From: Haliea sp964022665
GTDB lineage: Bacteria > Pseudomonadota > Gammaproteobacteria > Pseudomonadales > Halieaceae
Direction: 5' to 3'
Length of the DNA: 64,000 bases
Assembly (NCBI GenBank): GCA_964022665.1
Contig: CAXIDF010000012.1
Coordinates: 80,338-144,337, forward strand
The notes beneath the pieces are model-generated. The model was not told the origin of the DNA, searched no databases, and was given only the letters and a program-made list of their open reading frames with translations. How positions within the stretch are numbered: position 1 is the stretch's first letter; every line of letters starts with the position of its first letter. Below are positions 8,575-16,710 of this stretch, piece after piece. A program made the position numbers and the translations under genes.

Positions 8575-9369
8575 ATGGGTGTTGCAGGCAAACGTATCGT
8601 TCTCACGGGTGCGGCAGGTGGTATCGGCCAGGCATCGGCACGGGCGCTGGCACAGGCGGGCGCTGCGCTGGTCCTGGTGTCACGCAATGGCGAGGTGCTG
8701 GAAGCCTTGAGCAAGACGCTTCCCGGTGAAGGGCATCGCATCGTCGTGGCCGACCTTGCCAGCGACGAAGGCCGCGCAGCCGTGATCGCGGCAGGTCAGG
8801 AAGCGGACGGGCTGATCAATAATGCCGGGGTGAATCACTTCGGTTTGTTTGCCGAGCAGACTGAGGTCCAGTGGCGTCAGACGCTGGAACTGAACCTGAT
8901 GGTGCCGATGCTTCTGGTGCAGGGCTTATTGCCTATTCTGCAGGCGCGCGGTGGCTGGGTCGTCAATGTCGGTTCCGCATTCGGTAGCATCGGTTTTCCG
9001 GGATACGCCGCGTACAGCGCCAGCAAGTTCGGCTTGCGCGGGCTCACCGAGGCTCTGCGTCGGGAGCTGTCCGGCACTGGGGTCACCCTGCATTACCTGG
9101 CACCCAGGGCCACGGCGACGGAGATGAATGTCGGGCCCACGGCGGCCATGAACTCGGAACTGGGTACTGCGGTGGATGAACCGGAGCGCGTAGCCAGGGA
9201 ATTATTGGCGCTCTTGCACTCGGGTTGTGGCCTGCGCTTCGTCGGTTGGCCTGAGCGTTTTTTCATCAAACTCAATGGCCTGTTTCCTTCTCTGGTAGAG
9301 AAGTCACTGGTGAAACAGTTGCCGGTGATTCGGCGCCATGCGCTGGCTGGCAGGGGAGCCGGCGAGTAG
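8575..9369 (+). CDS. short-chain dehydrogenase/reductase
   Basis: A 264-residue classical SDR. The cofactor motif is TGAAGGIGQ near the N-terminus, NNAG is present at about residue 82, and the catalytic motif is Tyr147-x-x-x-Lys151 (YSASK) preceded by the serine in NVGSAFG. It would reduce or oxidise a carbonyl/hydroxyl with NAD(P)H. It follows the HDO gene after 8 bp and precedes the response regulator after 9 bp, so it belongs to the same transcript. The C-terminal RFFIKLNGLFPSLVEKSLVKQ segment is hydrophobic and could touch the membrane. Confidence 0.88.
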   Translation: MGVAGKRIVLTGAAGGIGQASARALAQAGAALVLVSRNGEVLEALSKTLPGEGHRIVVADLASDEGRAAVIAAGQEADGLINNAGVNHFGLFAEQTEVQWRQTLELNLMVPMLLVQGLLPILQARGGWVVNVGSAFGSIGFPGYAAYSASKFGLRGLTEALRRELSGTGVTLHYLAPRATATEMNVGPTAAMNSELGTAVDEPERVARELLALLHSGCGLRFVGWPERFFIKLNGLFPSLVEKSLVKQLPVIRRHALAGRGAGE

Positions 9370-9378
9370 ACTAAGCCC

Positions 9379-10041
9379 ATGCGTATCCTTCTGGTTGAAG
9401 ACGACAGATCACTCGCGGCAGGCCTGCAGGCGGCGTTAAGCCGTGAAGGTTTTGCCGTAAATCATGTCGCCTGCGGAGCCCACGCCCTGGCTGCAGTCCG
9501 TGCCGAGCCGCCCGACATGGTAGTGCTCGATCTCGGCCTCCCCGACATGGACGGCTTGCAGGTACTGAGTGCGCTGCGCGAAACCAATCGAAGCCTGCCG
9601 GTGTTGTTGTTGACCGCGCGCGACGGTGCCGAGGATAAAGTGCGCGGACTCGATCGCGGCGCCGATGACTACATGGCCAAGCCGTTTGACGTAAAGGAAC
9701 TCGCCGCCCGCTTGCGGGTGATTGAGCGACGTCTGTCCAGCGCTGCTTCCAACAGCTGTCTCACGGTTGGTGCCGTCGCGCTCGATACGGCTGCGCATAC
9801 GGTATTGATCGGCGCACAACCGGTCGACCTGCCGCGCCGCGAGTACATGCTGCTGAAAGCGCTGATGGAAAGTGTGGGCAAAGTGCTGACTCGTGAAGCG
9901 CTGGAGGGGCGGCTGTACAGTTGGGGCGAAGAAGTCAGCAGCAACGCATTGGAGGTGCATATCCACCACTTGCGCAAGAAGCTCCCGGACGACTTTATCA
10001 AGACCGTACGGGGTATTGGTTACACCGTGCCTCGGCAATGA
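9379..10041 (+). CDS. OmpR-family response regulator, PmrA/QseB type
   Basis: A 220-residue two-domain regulator. The receiver domain (residues 1-115) has the acidic pair near the N-terminus (VEDD), the phospho-acceptor Asp51 in VVLDLGLPD, the LLTA threonine and the conserved Lys in AKPFD. The winged-helix domain ends with SSNALEVHIHHLRKKL and TVRGIGYTV, which is the PmrA/QseB subgroup signature. Its stop overlaps the kinase start (ATGA). A PmrA-like box lies in front of the operon at 5615, implying feedback control. Confidence 0.93.
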   Translation: MRILLVEDDRSLAAGLQAALSREGFAVNHVACGAHALAAVRAEPPDMVVLDLGLPDMDGLQVLSALRETNRSLPVLLLTARDGAEDKVRGLDRGADDYMAKPFDVKELAARLRVIERRLSSAASNSCLTVGAVALDTAAHTVLIGAQPVDLPRREYMLLKALMESVGKVLTREALEGRLYSWGEEVSSNALEVHIHHLRKKLPDDFIKTVRGIGYTVPRQ

Positions 10042-11354
10042 AGTCCATTCGTCGTTCGCTGGTTACTATGCTGGTTGCTGCGTTCACGCTGGTGTCGTTT
10101 GTCGCGGCGCTGAACGGCTACCGCGCGAGTATGGACAAGGCGGAAGCTCTGCTGGATGCGCAGCTGCAATATTCAGCGGAAATTCTCGTTGGCCTGGGTG
10201 CCAGTGAAACCATAAGGCAAACGTTGGGCGGTGGCGTGGAGGGATTTGTTTTCCAGATATGGGACGCTGATCATCCCGTGTTGCGCTCGGCTGCGGCACC
10301 GGAGTCGCCTATTACCGCGTTCGAGGAGGGCTATCGCTATGCCAATTTCGGCGGCTTTCGCTGGCGCACCCTGACCGTATCGATGGGCGGGCAGCGCTGG
10401 GGAATGGTCGCAGAGCGCGCGGATGTTCGCCACACCCTGGCGGAGAGCGTTGTGCTGGAGTCGGTCATCCCCCTGCTGCTCTGGCTGCCGGTTGCGGCAC
10501 TGCTGATCTGGGTGCTGGTGGGTTGGGGCCTTGCACCTCTGCGCGAACTCAGTGCGCAGATCAATCGCAAGGCGAGTGATGACCTGGCGCCCCTGGACTA
10601 TGCGGAGCCGCCGGCCGAGCTGCAGCAGGTTATCAGCTCTACCAATGGACTTCTGCTGCGCCTGGCAGCTGCACTGCAGCGGGAAAAACATTTCGCTTCC
10701 CATGCGGCGCATGAATTGCGCACGCCCATCAGCGCGCTGAAGATTCATCTGCACAATCTGGAAAGCGAGGTTCCTGCGGGAAGCAGTGCCCTGCAGCATG
10801 CCAACGAGGGCATCGAACGCATGCATCACCTGGTCGAACAGCTGCTGGACCTTGCGCGCACACAGCCGGAATTGATCACGGCGAACTTTCACACCATTGA
10901 CCTGCACACATTGGCACAGCGGGTAACGGCAGAATTGTGGCCGGCATTCGAGGCGCGTCAGCAGTCGCTCTCCCTGCAGGGCGAGCCCGCGACGATGCAG
11001 GGTGATGAAACAATGCTCGCCATTCTTATACGCAACCTGCTCGATAACGCGCGTAAATACACCCCGGCGGGTGGTGAAATTACGGTATTTGCTGGTTACC
11101 GCGATGGCACGCCAACACTTGAAGTGGCCGATAGCGGCCCCGGGATCCCATCCGGCGAGCGGCAGCGTGTGTTTGAGCGTTTTTACCGGGTGGGTGCACG
11201 AGCAAGCGAAGACGTATCAGGCGCCGGGCTTGGTCTGGCCATCACCCAGCATATTGTGCAGTTGCACGGTGCGCAGGTGCTGCTTGCAGATAGCCCGCTG
11301 GGCAGCGGACTGGCGGTTGTCGTGCGCTTTCCCAACACCGCGGTATCCGTGTGA
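10038..11354 (+). CDS. sensor histidine kinase, PmrB/QseC type
   Basis: A 438-residue membrane kinase. A first membrane segment lies at about residues 8-26, a periplasmic sensor of about 105 residues follows, and a second segment at about 135-158 leads into a HAMP-like linker. The phosphorylated histidine is His225 in SHAAHELRTP. The N box (RNLLDNARKYTP), G1 (DSGPGIPSG) and G2 (GAGLGLAI) complete the ATP domain. The periplasmic part is acidic and aromatic but I see no clear ExxE iron motif like that of Salmonella PmrB, so the signal is unknown. It overlaps both neighbours by four bases. Confidence 0.93.
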   Translation: MKSIRRSLVTMLVAAFTLVSFVAALNGYRASMDKAEALLDAQLQYSAEILVGLGASETIRQTLGGGVEGFVFQIWDADHPVLRSAAAPESPITAFEEGYRYANFGGFRWRTLTVSMGGQRWGMVAERADVRHTLAESVVLESVIPLLLWLPVAALLIWVLVGWGLAPLRELSAQINRKASDDLAPLDYAEPPAELQQVISSTNGLLLRLAAALQREKHFASHAAHELRTPISALKIHLHNLESEVPAGSSALQHANEGIERMHHLVEQLLDLARTQPELITANFHTIDLHTLAQRVTAELWPAFEARQQSLSLQGEPATMQGDETMLAILIRNLLDNARKYTPAGGEITVFAGYRDGTPTLEVADSGPGIPSGERQRVFERFYRVGARASEDVSGAGLGLAITQHIVQLHGAQVLLADSPLGSGLAVVVRFPNTAVSV

Positions 11355-11683
11355 GTACCTTCTGCCGATACCTGTCTGTGACCCTGTGTCTGCTGATGCT
11401 CAATGCGGCCCAGGCAGCAACGCCGGTCATCGAGTTGGAGATACGCGATCATCTTTTCATTCCGGAGGAAATCAGCATTCCGGCCAATACCAAGGTGAAG
11501 CTCGTGGTGTACAACCGCGACGCTACCCCTGAGGAGTTCGAGAGTTACGAGCTCAATCGCGAAAAGGTCATCCTCGGCGGCAACAAGGCGAATATTTTCA
11601 TCGGGCCCCTCGCGCCGGGTGTCTACCCGTTTTTTGGCGAGTTCAACCCGCGCACGGCGCAGGGCAGGGTGGTGGTTGAGTGA
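11351..11683 (+). CDS. exported cupredoxin-fold protein lacking copper ligands
   Basis: A 110-residue protein with a signal peptide (cleavage near residue 22, after AQA) and a cupredoxin_1-like domain. The mature part has only one histidine, in DHLFIPEE, and no cysteine or methionine, so a type-1 copper site cannot form. Proteins of this type often sit next to FTR1-type iron permeases and are thought to assist periplasmic iron handling. The GTG start overlaps the kinase stop (GTGA) and the FTR1 gene begins 9 bp downstream. Function is inferred from this pairing. Confidence 0.8.
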   Translation: MSTFCRYLSVTLCLLMLNAAQAATPVIELEIRDHLFIPEEISIPANTKVKLVVYNRDATPEEFESYELNREKVILGGNKANIFIGPLAPGVYPFFGEFNPRTAQGRVVVE

Positions 11684-11692
11684 GGCGTCATC

Positions 11693-12475
11693 GTGTTTCT
11701 TAATTCGGTGGTGATCGTGTTGCGGGAGGTGCTCGAGGCCGCGGTACTGGTCAGTGCACTGTTGGCGCTGGCACGTACGATACATTTGGGACAGCGCTGG
11801 CTCTGGCTGGCGCTGCCGCTGGCGGCCGTTGGTGTGGCGCTGTACGCCTCGTTTCTGGCTGTGATTACCGATGCCCTGGACGGTGCTGGCCAGGAAGTGC
11901 TCAACGCCAGTCTGCAAGCCGGTGTATACCTGCTGTTGCTGCCTATTCTTGTGCTCGCCTGCAGCGCTGAGGGGCGACGGCAATGGCTGACCGTGTTGAT
12001 GACCCTGGCAATCACCTGCGCCATGGTGCGCGAATGCGCCGAGATTCATATCTATGTGCGCGCCTTTGCTGCACTCGGTGAGCACGCCGCTGCCGTGTGG
12101 GCGGGCAGTGCGCTGGGCATGGGGATCGGTATCAGCGCTGGCGTGTTGGTCTACGGTGCCCTGCGTGCCGTGCCCCGGCGCTGGGCGTTACCGGGCTGCT
12201 GCGCCACGCTGGCACTGATCGGCGCAGGGATGATCATGCAGGCCACGATGTTGCTGGAGCAAGTCGATTGGCTGCCGGACCAGTCCCCGCTGTGGGACAG
12301 CTCGGCACTGCTCAGTGAACAGTCGTTTGTGGGCGAATTGCTTTACGCGGTACTGGGTTACGAAGCGACGCCCGGCCCGCTGCAGGTGAGCCTTTATCTG
12401 GGCTGTCTGCTGCTGGCGGGTATGGCGCTTTGGTGGGGCAGTTCGGGGAGGGCGAAGCATGCAGTTCTGGATTAA
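11693..12475 (+). CDS. FTR1-family high-affinity iron permease
   Basis: A 260-residue polytopic membrane protein. Two RExxE iron-binding motifs are visible: REVLE in the first membrane segment and RECAE in a later one near residue 110. These glutamates bind Fe3+ during transport in Ftr1p and EfeU/FtrC. The length fits the family (about 270-280). The GTG start follows the cupredoxin gene by 9 bp and the end overlaps the next gene by 17 bp. Unlike the EfeUOB or FetMP systems, no peroxidase (EfeB) or P19-type gene is adjacent; the cupredoxin protein may fill the periplasmic role. Confidence 0.88.
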   Translation: MFLNSVVIVLREVLEAAVLVSALLALARTIHLGQRWLWLALPLAAVGVALYASFLAVITDALDGAGQEVLNASLQAGVYLLLLPILVLACSAEGRRQWLTVLMTLAITCAMVRECAEIHIYVRAFAALGEHAAAVWAGSALGMGIGISAGVLVYGALRAVPRRWALPGCCATLALIGAGMIMQATMLLEQVDWLPDQSPLWDSSALLSEQSFVGELLYAVLGYEATPGPLQVSLYLGCLLLAGMALWWGSSGRAKHAVLD

Positions 12476-13181
12476 CCACTGGGGAATATCCCTGGTGATG
12501 GGCGTTTCATTGTCTGCCGGGGTGCTGGCGGATGGCAGCGTTGTGGACAAGGTTTATCACCCCTATGTAGAGCAGCTTGAGTGGGAGCTGGAGTGGCGTG
12601 CGGTGCAGGCCTACAACGCGCCGCCCAGCGTCGAAGCGCGTCAGTCGACACATCGCGTGGGCCTGGGTCGGGCGGTGTCGGAATTTCTGTTTGCCGAGGC
12701 TTACCTGATAGGGCGCGAAGGCAGTGATAGTGCCTTCAGCGTTGACGCCTGGGAATTGGAGGCGCTGTGGCAACTCTCGGAACAGGGTGAATTCCTGCTC
12801 GACTACGGCGTGCTGTTCGAACTGGAAAAATACCGGCACGAAGAAATCTGGGAGTACGCGACCACACTGTTATTGGAGCGCGAACTGGGGCGCTTCAGCG
12901 CAACCGCCAATCTCAGTGTGATCTACGAATGGGGCGACGATATCGAAGACGAGTTCGAAACCGCCGCCGCATGGCAGGCGCGCTATCGACATTCCCCGTT
13001 GCTCGAGCCGGCGCTTGAATTGTACCTGGGCGAGGATACCCGGGCACTCGGCCCGATGCTGCAGGGCGTGGCCCGTTTGGGCAGCCGTCAGGCGCTGCGT
13101 TGGGAAGCGGGCGTGGTGTGGGGGCTGGATACCACCACGGCAGACTACACCCTGCGCGGGGTACTGGAATACGAGTTCTGA
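12459..13181 (+). CDS. putative outer-membrane beta-barrel protein of unknown function
   Basis: A 240-residue protein with a signal peptide (cleavage near LADG, about residue 25). The mature part alternates polar and aromatic residues in short strands (for example LEWELEWRAVQAY, LLLERELGRFSATANLSVI, YTLRGVLEYEF) and ends in phenylalanine, which is the usual C-terminal signature for insertion by BAM. I recognise no named family. It overlaps FTR1 by 17 bp, so it is translated with it, and may be the outer-membrane component of the same iron or product-export system. It ends in a convergent 37-bp overlap with the next gene. Confidence 0.7.
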   Translation: MQFWINHWGISLVMGVSLSAGVLADGSVVDKVYHPYVEQLEWELEWRAVQAYNAPPSVEARQSTHRVGLGRAVSEFLFAEAYLIGREGSDSAFSVDAWELEALWQLSEQGEFLLDYGVLFELEKYRHEEIWEYATTLLLERELGRFSATANLSVIYEWGDDIEDEFETAAAWQARYRHSPLLEPALELYLGEDTRALGPMLQGVARLGSRQALRWEAGVVWGLDTTTADYTLRGVLEYEF

Positions 13182-13966
13182 GCCAGCAGCGGCAACTGTT
13201 GCAGCAGGGCCTGGGAAACAAAGTAGAGCATGAAGTTGGCGTAGGCGATGCCCGGGTAGTAACCACTGCCGTAGAGCCAGAACTGGCCGATCAGGCCATC
13301 GGCTGCTGTGGCCAATGCCGCTCCAAGCGCCACCCAGCGGCCGCTGCGGCCAAAGGCCAGCCAGATCCAGAGCGCACAGGGCAACATGAGTGCAATCAGG
13401 ACTGAATAGGCGCCAGTCAGCCAGGCAGTATAGGCCGCAGTGCCGGGCAGCAGTACCTGACTGAATGCGAAGCCGCCACCGGCAGCGGCCACGGCCAATG
13501 ACAGAGCGCGCCACACAGGGCTAACGCGGCCTGCAGTTGCCAGCCACACGGCAGCGATCAGCAGCGCATAGCCGGGGAAAAAGAACCAGACGGAATCCGC
13601 CAGGTAGCTGTGCTGCACAACGGTGTCATAGCTGTAGAAACGCGCGGGCACATTGCGATTCACGGCGTCGCCAAGCAGGCAGACTCCCAGCCCGGAAACC
13701 GTCAGGTCGGCGACCGCACGCGAGCGCGCCTGCGCGCTGCTGGTGCGGTAAACCCATCTGCGTATGCGCCAGCCGTTCCACAGTAAGCCACCGAGCAGTC
13801 CCATTTCCAGCGCGGCCAGCACAGCTTTCCACAGCCCCCCGGTGACACCGGCCGCCCAGAAACCGCACTGCAGCAGGATGATGGCGGTGCAGAGCGCCCA
13901 GGGCAGTCGTTGGTAGCTCGTGGGCGATGTGCGGCTCAGGGGCGGCTGGGGTTGGCGCTGCTCCAT
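13145..13966 (-). CDS. polytopic membrane protein of unknown function
   Basis: A 273-residue protein with about eight predicted membrane segments and few charged residues outside loops. I do not recognise the family. The segment GDAVNRNVPARFYSYDTVVQ between hydrophobic stretches and the TAADGLIGQFWLYGSGYY segment are the most distinctive. It starts 8 bp after the msrAB stop on the same strand, so it is probably co-transcribed with it. Its 3' end overlaps the convergent beta-barrel gene by 37 bp. Confidence 0.75.
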   Translation of the reverse strand: MEQRQPQPPLSRTSPTSYQRLPWALCTAIILLQCGFWAAGVTGGLWKAVLAALEMGLLGGLLWNGWRIRRWVYRTSSAQARSRAVADLTVSGLGVCLLGDAVNRNVPARFYSYDTVVQHSYLADSVWFFFPGYALLIAAVWLATAGRVSPVWRALSLAVAAAGGGFAFSQVLLPGTAAYTAWLTGAYSVLIALMLPCALWIWLAFGRSGRWVALGAALATAADGLIGQFWLYGSGYYPGIAYANFMLYFVSQALLQQLPLLAQNSYSSTPRRV

Positions 13967-13974
13967 TGCCCGGG

Positions 13975-15111
13975 TCAGCCCTCGCCGGTAACGGCGGCAA
14001 TATAGTCGCCGTAGCCTTGCTCGGCCATGTCCTCAAGCGGGATAAAGCGCATGGCAGCCGAGTTCATACAGTAACGCAGGCCACTCGGTGCAGGGCCATC
14101 GTCAAATACATGACCGAGGTGTGAGTCGGCATGGCGGCTGCGTATCTCGGTGCGCGAGATGAAAAAACTGCTGTCATCTTTCTCAACAACGCTGTTTCCC
14201 GTGATGGGTTGGGTAAAGCTCGGCCAACCGGTTCCCGAAACGTACTTGTCCCGAGAGGAGAACAGCGGTTCGCCGGAAACGATGTCGACGTAGATCCCGG
14301 CACGTTTCTCATCCCAGTAGGGGTTGTTGAAGGCGCGCTCGGTACCGTCCTCGCGCGCCACGCGATACTGTTCTGCGCTCAGCTGCTGTCGCAAGGCGGC
14401 GTCCGACGGGCGCGTGAAGGTTGCTGGATCGAAGCCGGCCTGTTTGCCTTCACTGTTTGTGGTGGGCTGGAAACGCGAGAAATCAAGCGTCTGGTCGTTG
14501 CCCCACACCTGGTCAATGAATTGATAGCGGCCGGAGTTGAAGGTGTAGAACTTGTAGCGCAGCGGATTCTTGCTGGCGTAGTCCTGATGATAGGCCTCGG
14601 CGTCGTAGAATGTCGTGAAGGGCGTAATTTCAATCACAACCGGTTCGTCGTAGCGTCCGGATGCCTGCAACGCATCGCGCGATGCCTGCGCGATGCGTTG
14701 CTGTTCCGGTGAATGGTAGAAAATGGCCGGGCGGTACTGGCGACCACGGTCGACGAATTGTCCGGCGCTGTCGGTCGGGTCCATGAAACGCCAGAAGCCT
14801 TCTACCAGGCCTTCGTAGGTGATTGCCGTGGGATCGTAGTACACCTGCACCGCCTCCGTGTGACCGGTCTGGCCCGCGGAGACCTGTTCGTAGCTGGGGT
14901 TGGTTTCCTTGCCGCCGCTGTAGCCGGAAACGGCTTCCACCACGCCGGGTATCTTCTCGAATCCTTCCTCGACACACCAGAAACAGCCGCCGGCAAAGGT
15001 CGCGACGGCCAGATTCTCGTTATCGGGCGCGTAGGCCGAACGAGCATGGCCCGCGGTGGCAGTGATGAGTGAAACCAGCAGCATGGCTGCCAGCCTGGCG
15101 GTATTGCGCAT
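13975..15111 (-). CDS. msrAB: exported bifunctional peptide methionine sulfoxide reductase MsrA/MsrB
   Basis: A 378-residue fusion that repairs both epimers of methionine sulfoxide. A signal peptide occupies residues 1-23 (ending GHA), so it acts in the periplasm. The MsrA catalytic motif is GGCFWC with Cys43 as nucleophile. The MsrB domain starts near residue 215 and shows GTGWPSF, HLGHVFDDGP and the catalytic RYCMNSAAM with Cys348. No zinc CxxC pairs are present in the MsrB part, as in many fused forms. It is likely to protect exported proteins during oxidative stress, consistent with other redox-repair genes in the window. Confidence 0.93.
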   Translation of the reverse strand: MRNTARLAAMLLVSLITATAGHARSAYAPDNENLAVATFAGGCFWCVEEGFEKIPGVVEAVSGYSGGKETNPSYEQVSAGQTGHTEAVQVYYDPTAITYEGLVEGFWRFMDPTDSAGQFVDRGRQYRPAIFYHSPEQQRIAQASRDALQASGRYDEPVVIEITPFTTFYDAEAYHQDYASKNPLRYKFYTFNSGRYQFIDQVWGNDQTLDFSRFQPTTNSEGKQAGFDPATFTRPSDAALRQQLSAEQYRVAREDGTERAFNNPYWDEKRAGIYVDIVSGEPLFSSRDKYVSGTGWPSFTQPITGNSVVEKDDSSFFISRTEIRSRHADSHLGHVFDDGPAPSGLRYCMNSAAMRFIPLEDMAEQGYGDYIAAVTGEG

Positions 15112-15236
15112 GAGAGCTCTCCTGTGAGATGGGTTGCGGTTGTTACGCGCGGCAGCGCGCAGGCGATGACAGGGCGATTGTCAGCAGTAGACCGCGGGAA
15201 CCAAAGGCGAGTTCCATCGGGCACGCAGCGGGCGGC

Positions 15237-16700
15237 TCACTTGAGCAGGGAGCCGAGCAGCCCGCGAAACAGTTTGCGACCCAGGCTGCTGCCGGCTGCG
15301 GAGCCGAGGCTGCGTGCCATGCTCTTGATAAAGGCTTCACTGGTACTCTGGCGTCCACCCGAACTGCGGGTGGTAGATTTGTCGCTCTTCTTCGCCGCAT
15401 CTGCGGCTTGTTGCGCGCCGGCGGCTTCAATTCTTTCGCGCAACACCTCATGAGCGGAACGCGGGTCCACCGCGTTGCCGTAGATGCGCTGGTTGGGGTC
15501 GTGTGCCAGCACGGCGGCGCGTTCCTGTGCAGTCGCGGGGCCCATGCGGGAGCAGGGGGGTCGGATCAGCACGCGCTGTACCGGGGCGGGAATACCCTTG
15601 TCCTGCAGCATGGACACCAGCGCTTCGCCCACGCCCAACTCGGTAATGGCAGTGACCGTGTCCAGCGCCGGATTTGCGCGGAAAGACTGCGCCGCCACAC
15701 GCACCGCCTTCTGTTCCCGCGGCGTGTAGGCTCGCAGCGCGTGCTGAATGCGATTGCCCAGCTGCCCCAGCACCGCATCCGGGATATCGCTGGGGCTCTG
15801 GCTGATGAAGTAGACGCCGACACCTTTCGAGCGGATAAGGCGCACAACCTGCTCGATTTTTTCCAGCAGTGCGCGCGGCACGTCGCGAAACAACAGATGT
15901 GCTTCATCGAAAAAGAACACCAGCACCGGTTGCTCCGGATCGCCCAGTTCAGGAAGCGTTTCGAACAGCTCCGAGAGCAACCAGAGCAGGAAGGTAGAGT
16001 AAACGCGCGGGCTCTGGATCAGCGTGTTGGCGGCGAGCAGGTTGATAACGCCACGCCCGTCGCGGGTGGTTTGCATGAAATCGCTGAGCGCCAGTGAGGG
16101 CTCGCCGAAGAACGCGCGGCCACCCTCGCGCTCCAGCACCAGCAGCCGGCGCAGTATGGCATTCACCGAGGCCTTGGCCACCCCAAATCCCGCGCCGAGG
16201 TTCGAGCCATGCTCGGCGAGGTATTCCAGCGTGGTGCGCAGGTCGGCGAGGTCCACCAGCAGCAGTCCTTCGCTGTCGGCGAACTCGAACACCACGTTCA
16301 TCACGCCTTCCTGGGTCTCGTTCAGGTCGAGCAGGCGGGTGAGCAGTGCGGGGCCCATTTCAGTCACAGTCGTGCGTACCGGCGTACCCAGCTCGCCGAA
16401 GACATCCCAGAACGCTACGGGAAAGCCGCGCTGCTGGTAGTCTGTAATGCCGATGCGCTGGTTGCGCTCATCCACCTTGGGGTGGGGTGTGCCTGCCTGG
16501 CTGATGCCTGACAGGTCGCCTTTGACATCCGCCATGAACACCGGCACGCCGCGGTCGGAGAAACTCTCCGCCAGGCATTGCAGGGTCACCGTTTTGCCGG
16601 TTCCGGTGGCGCCGGCGATGAGGCCATGGCGGTTGGCGTAGCGTGGCAACAGCCCGCATTGTGCCTCGGCGTTACCACCGATCAGGATCTGCTCTTTCAT
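15237..16700 (-). CDS. HerA-like ATPase, DUF853 (YjgR) family
   Basis: A 487-residue DUF853-type AAA ATPase. The Walker A motif is GATGTGKT close to the N-terminus and the Walker B segment is LVFFFDEAHLLF. A C-terminal basic, low-complexity region (AKKSDKSTTRSSGGRQ) precedes the end. The role of the family is not established; it is HerA/FtsK-like and may move DNA or protein. The start at 16700 (MKEQILIG) fits the family; an in-frame ATG 19 codons upstream would run towards the neighbouring gene. It lies 10 bp downstream of the WS/DGAT stop on the same strand. Confidence 0.88.
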   Translation of the reverse strand: MKEQILIGGNAEAQCGLLPRYANRHGLIAGATGTGKTVTLQCLAESFSDRGVPVFMADVKGDLSGISQAGTPHPKVDERNQRIGITDYQQRGFPVAFWDVFGELGTPVRTTVTEMGPALLTRLLDLNETQEGVMNVVFEFADSEGLLLVDLADLRTTLEYLAEHGSNLGAGFGVAKASVNAILRRLLVLEREGGRAFFGEPSLALSDFMQTTRDGRGVINLLAANTLIQSPRVYSTFLLWLLSELFETLPELGDPEQPVLVFFFDEAHLLFRDVPRALLEKIEQVVRLIRSKGVGVYFISQSPSDIPDAVLGQLGNRIQHALRAYTPREQKAVRVAAQSFRANPALDTVTAITELGVGEALVSMLQDKGIPAPVQRVLIRPPCSRMGPATAQERAAVLAHDPNQRIYGNAVDPRSAHEVLRERIEAAGAQQAADAAKKSDKSTTRSSGGRQSTSEAFIKSMARSLGSAAGSSLGRKLFRGLLGSLLK

Positions 16701-16710
16701 TGTTACCCGG

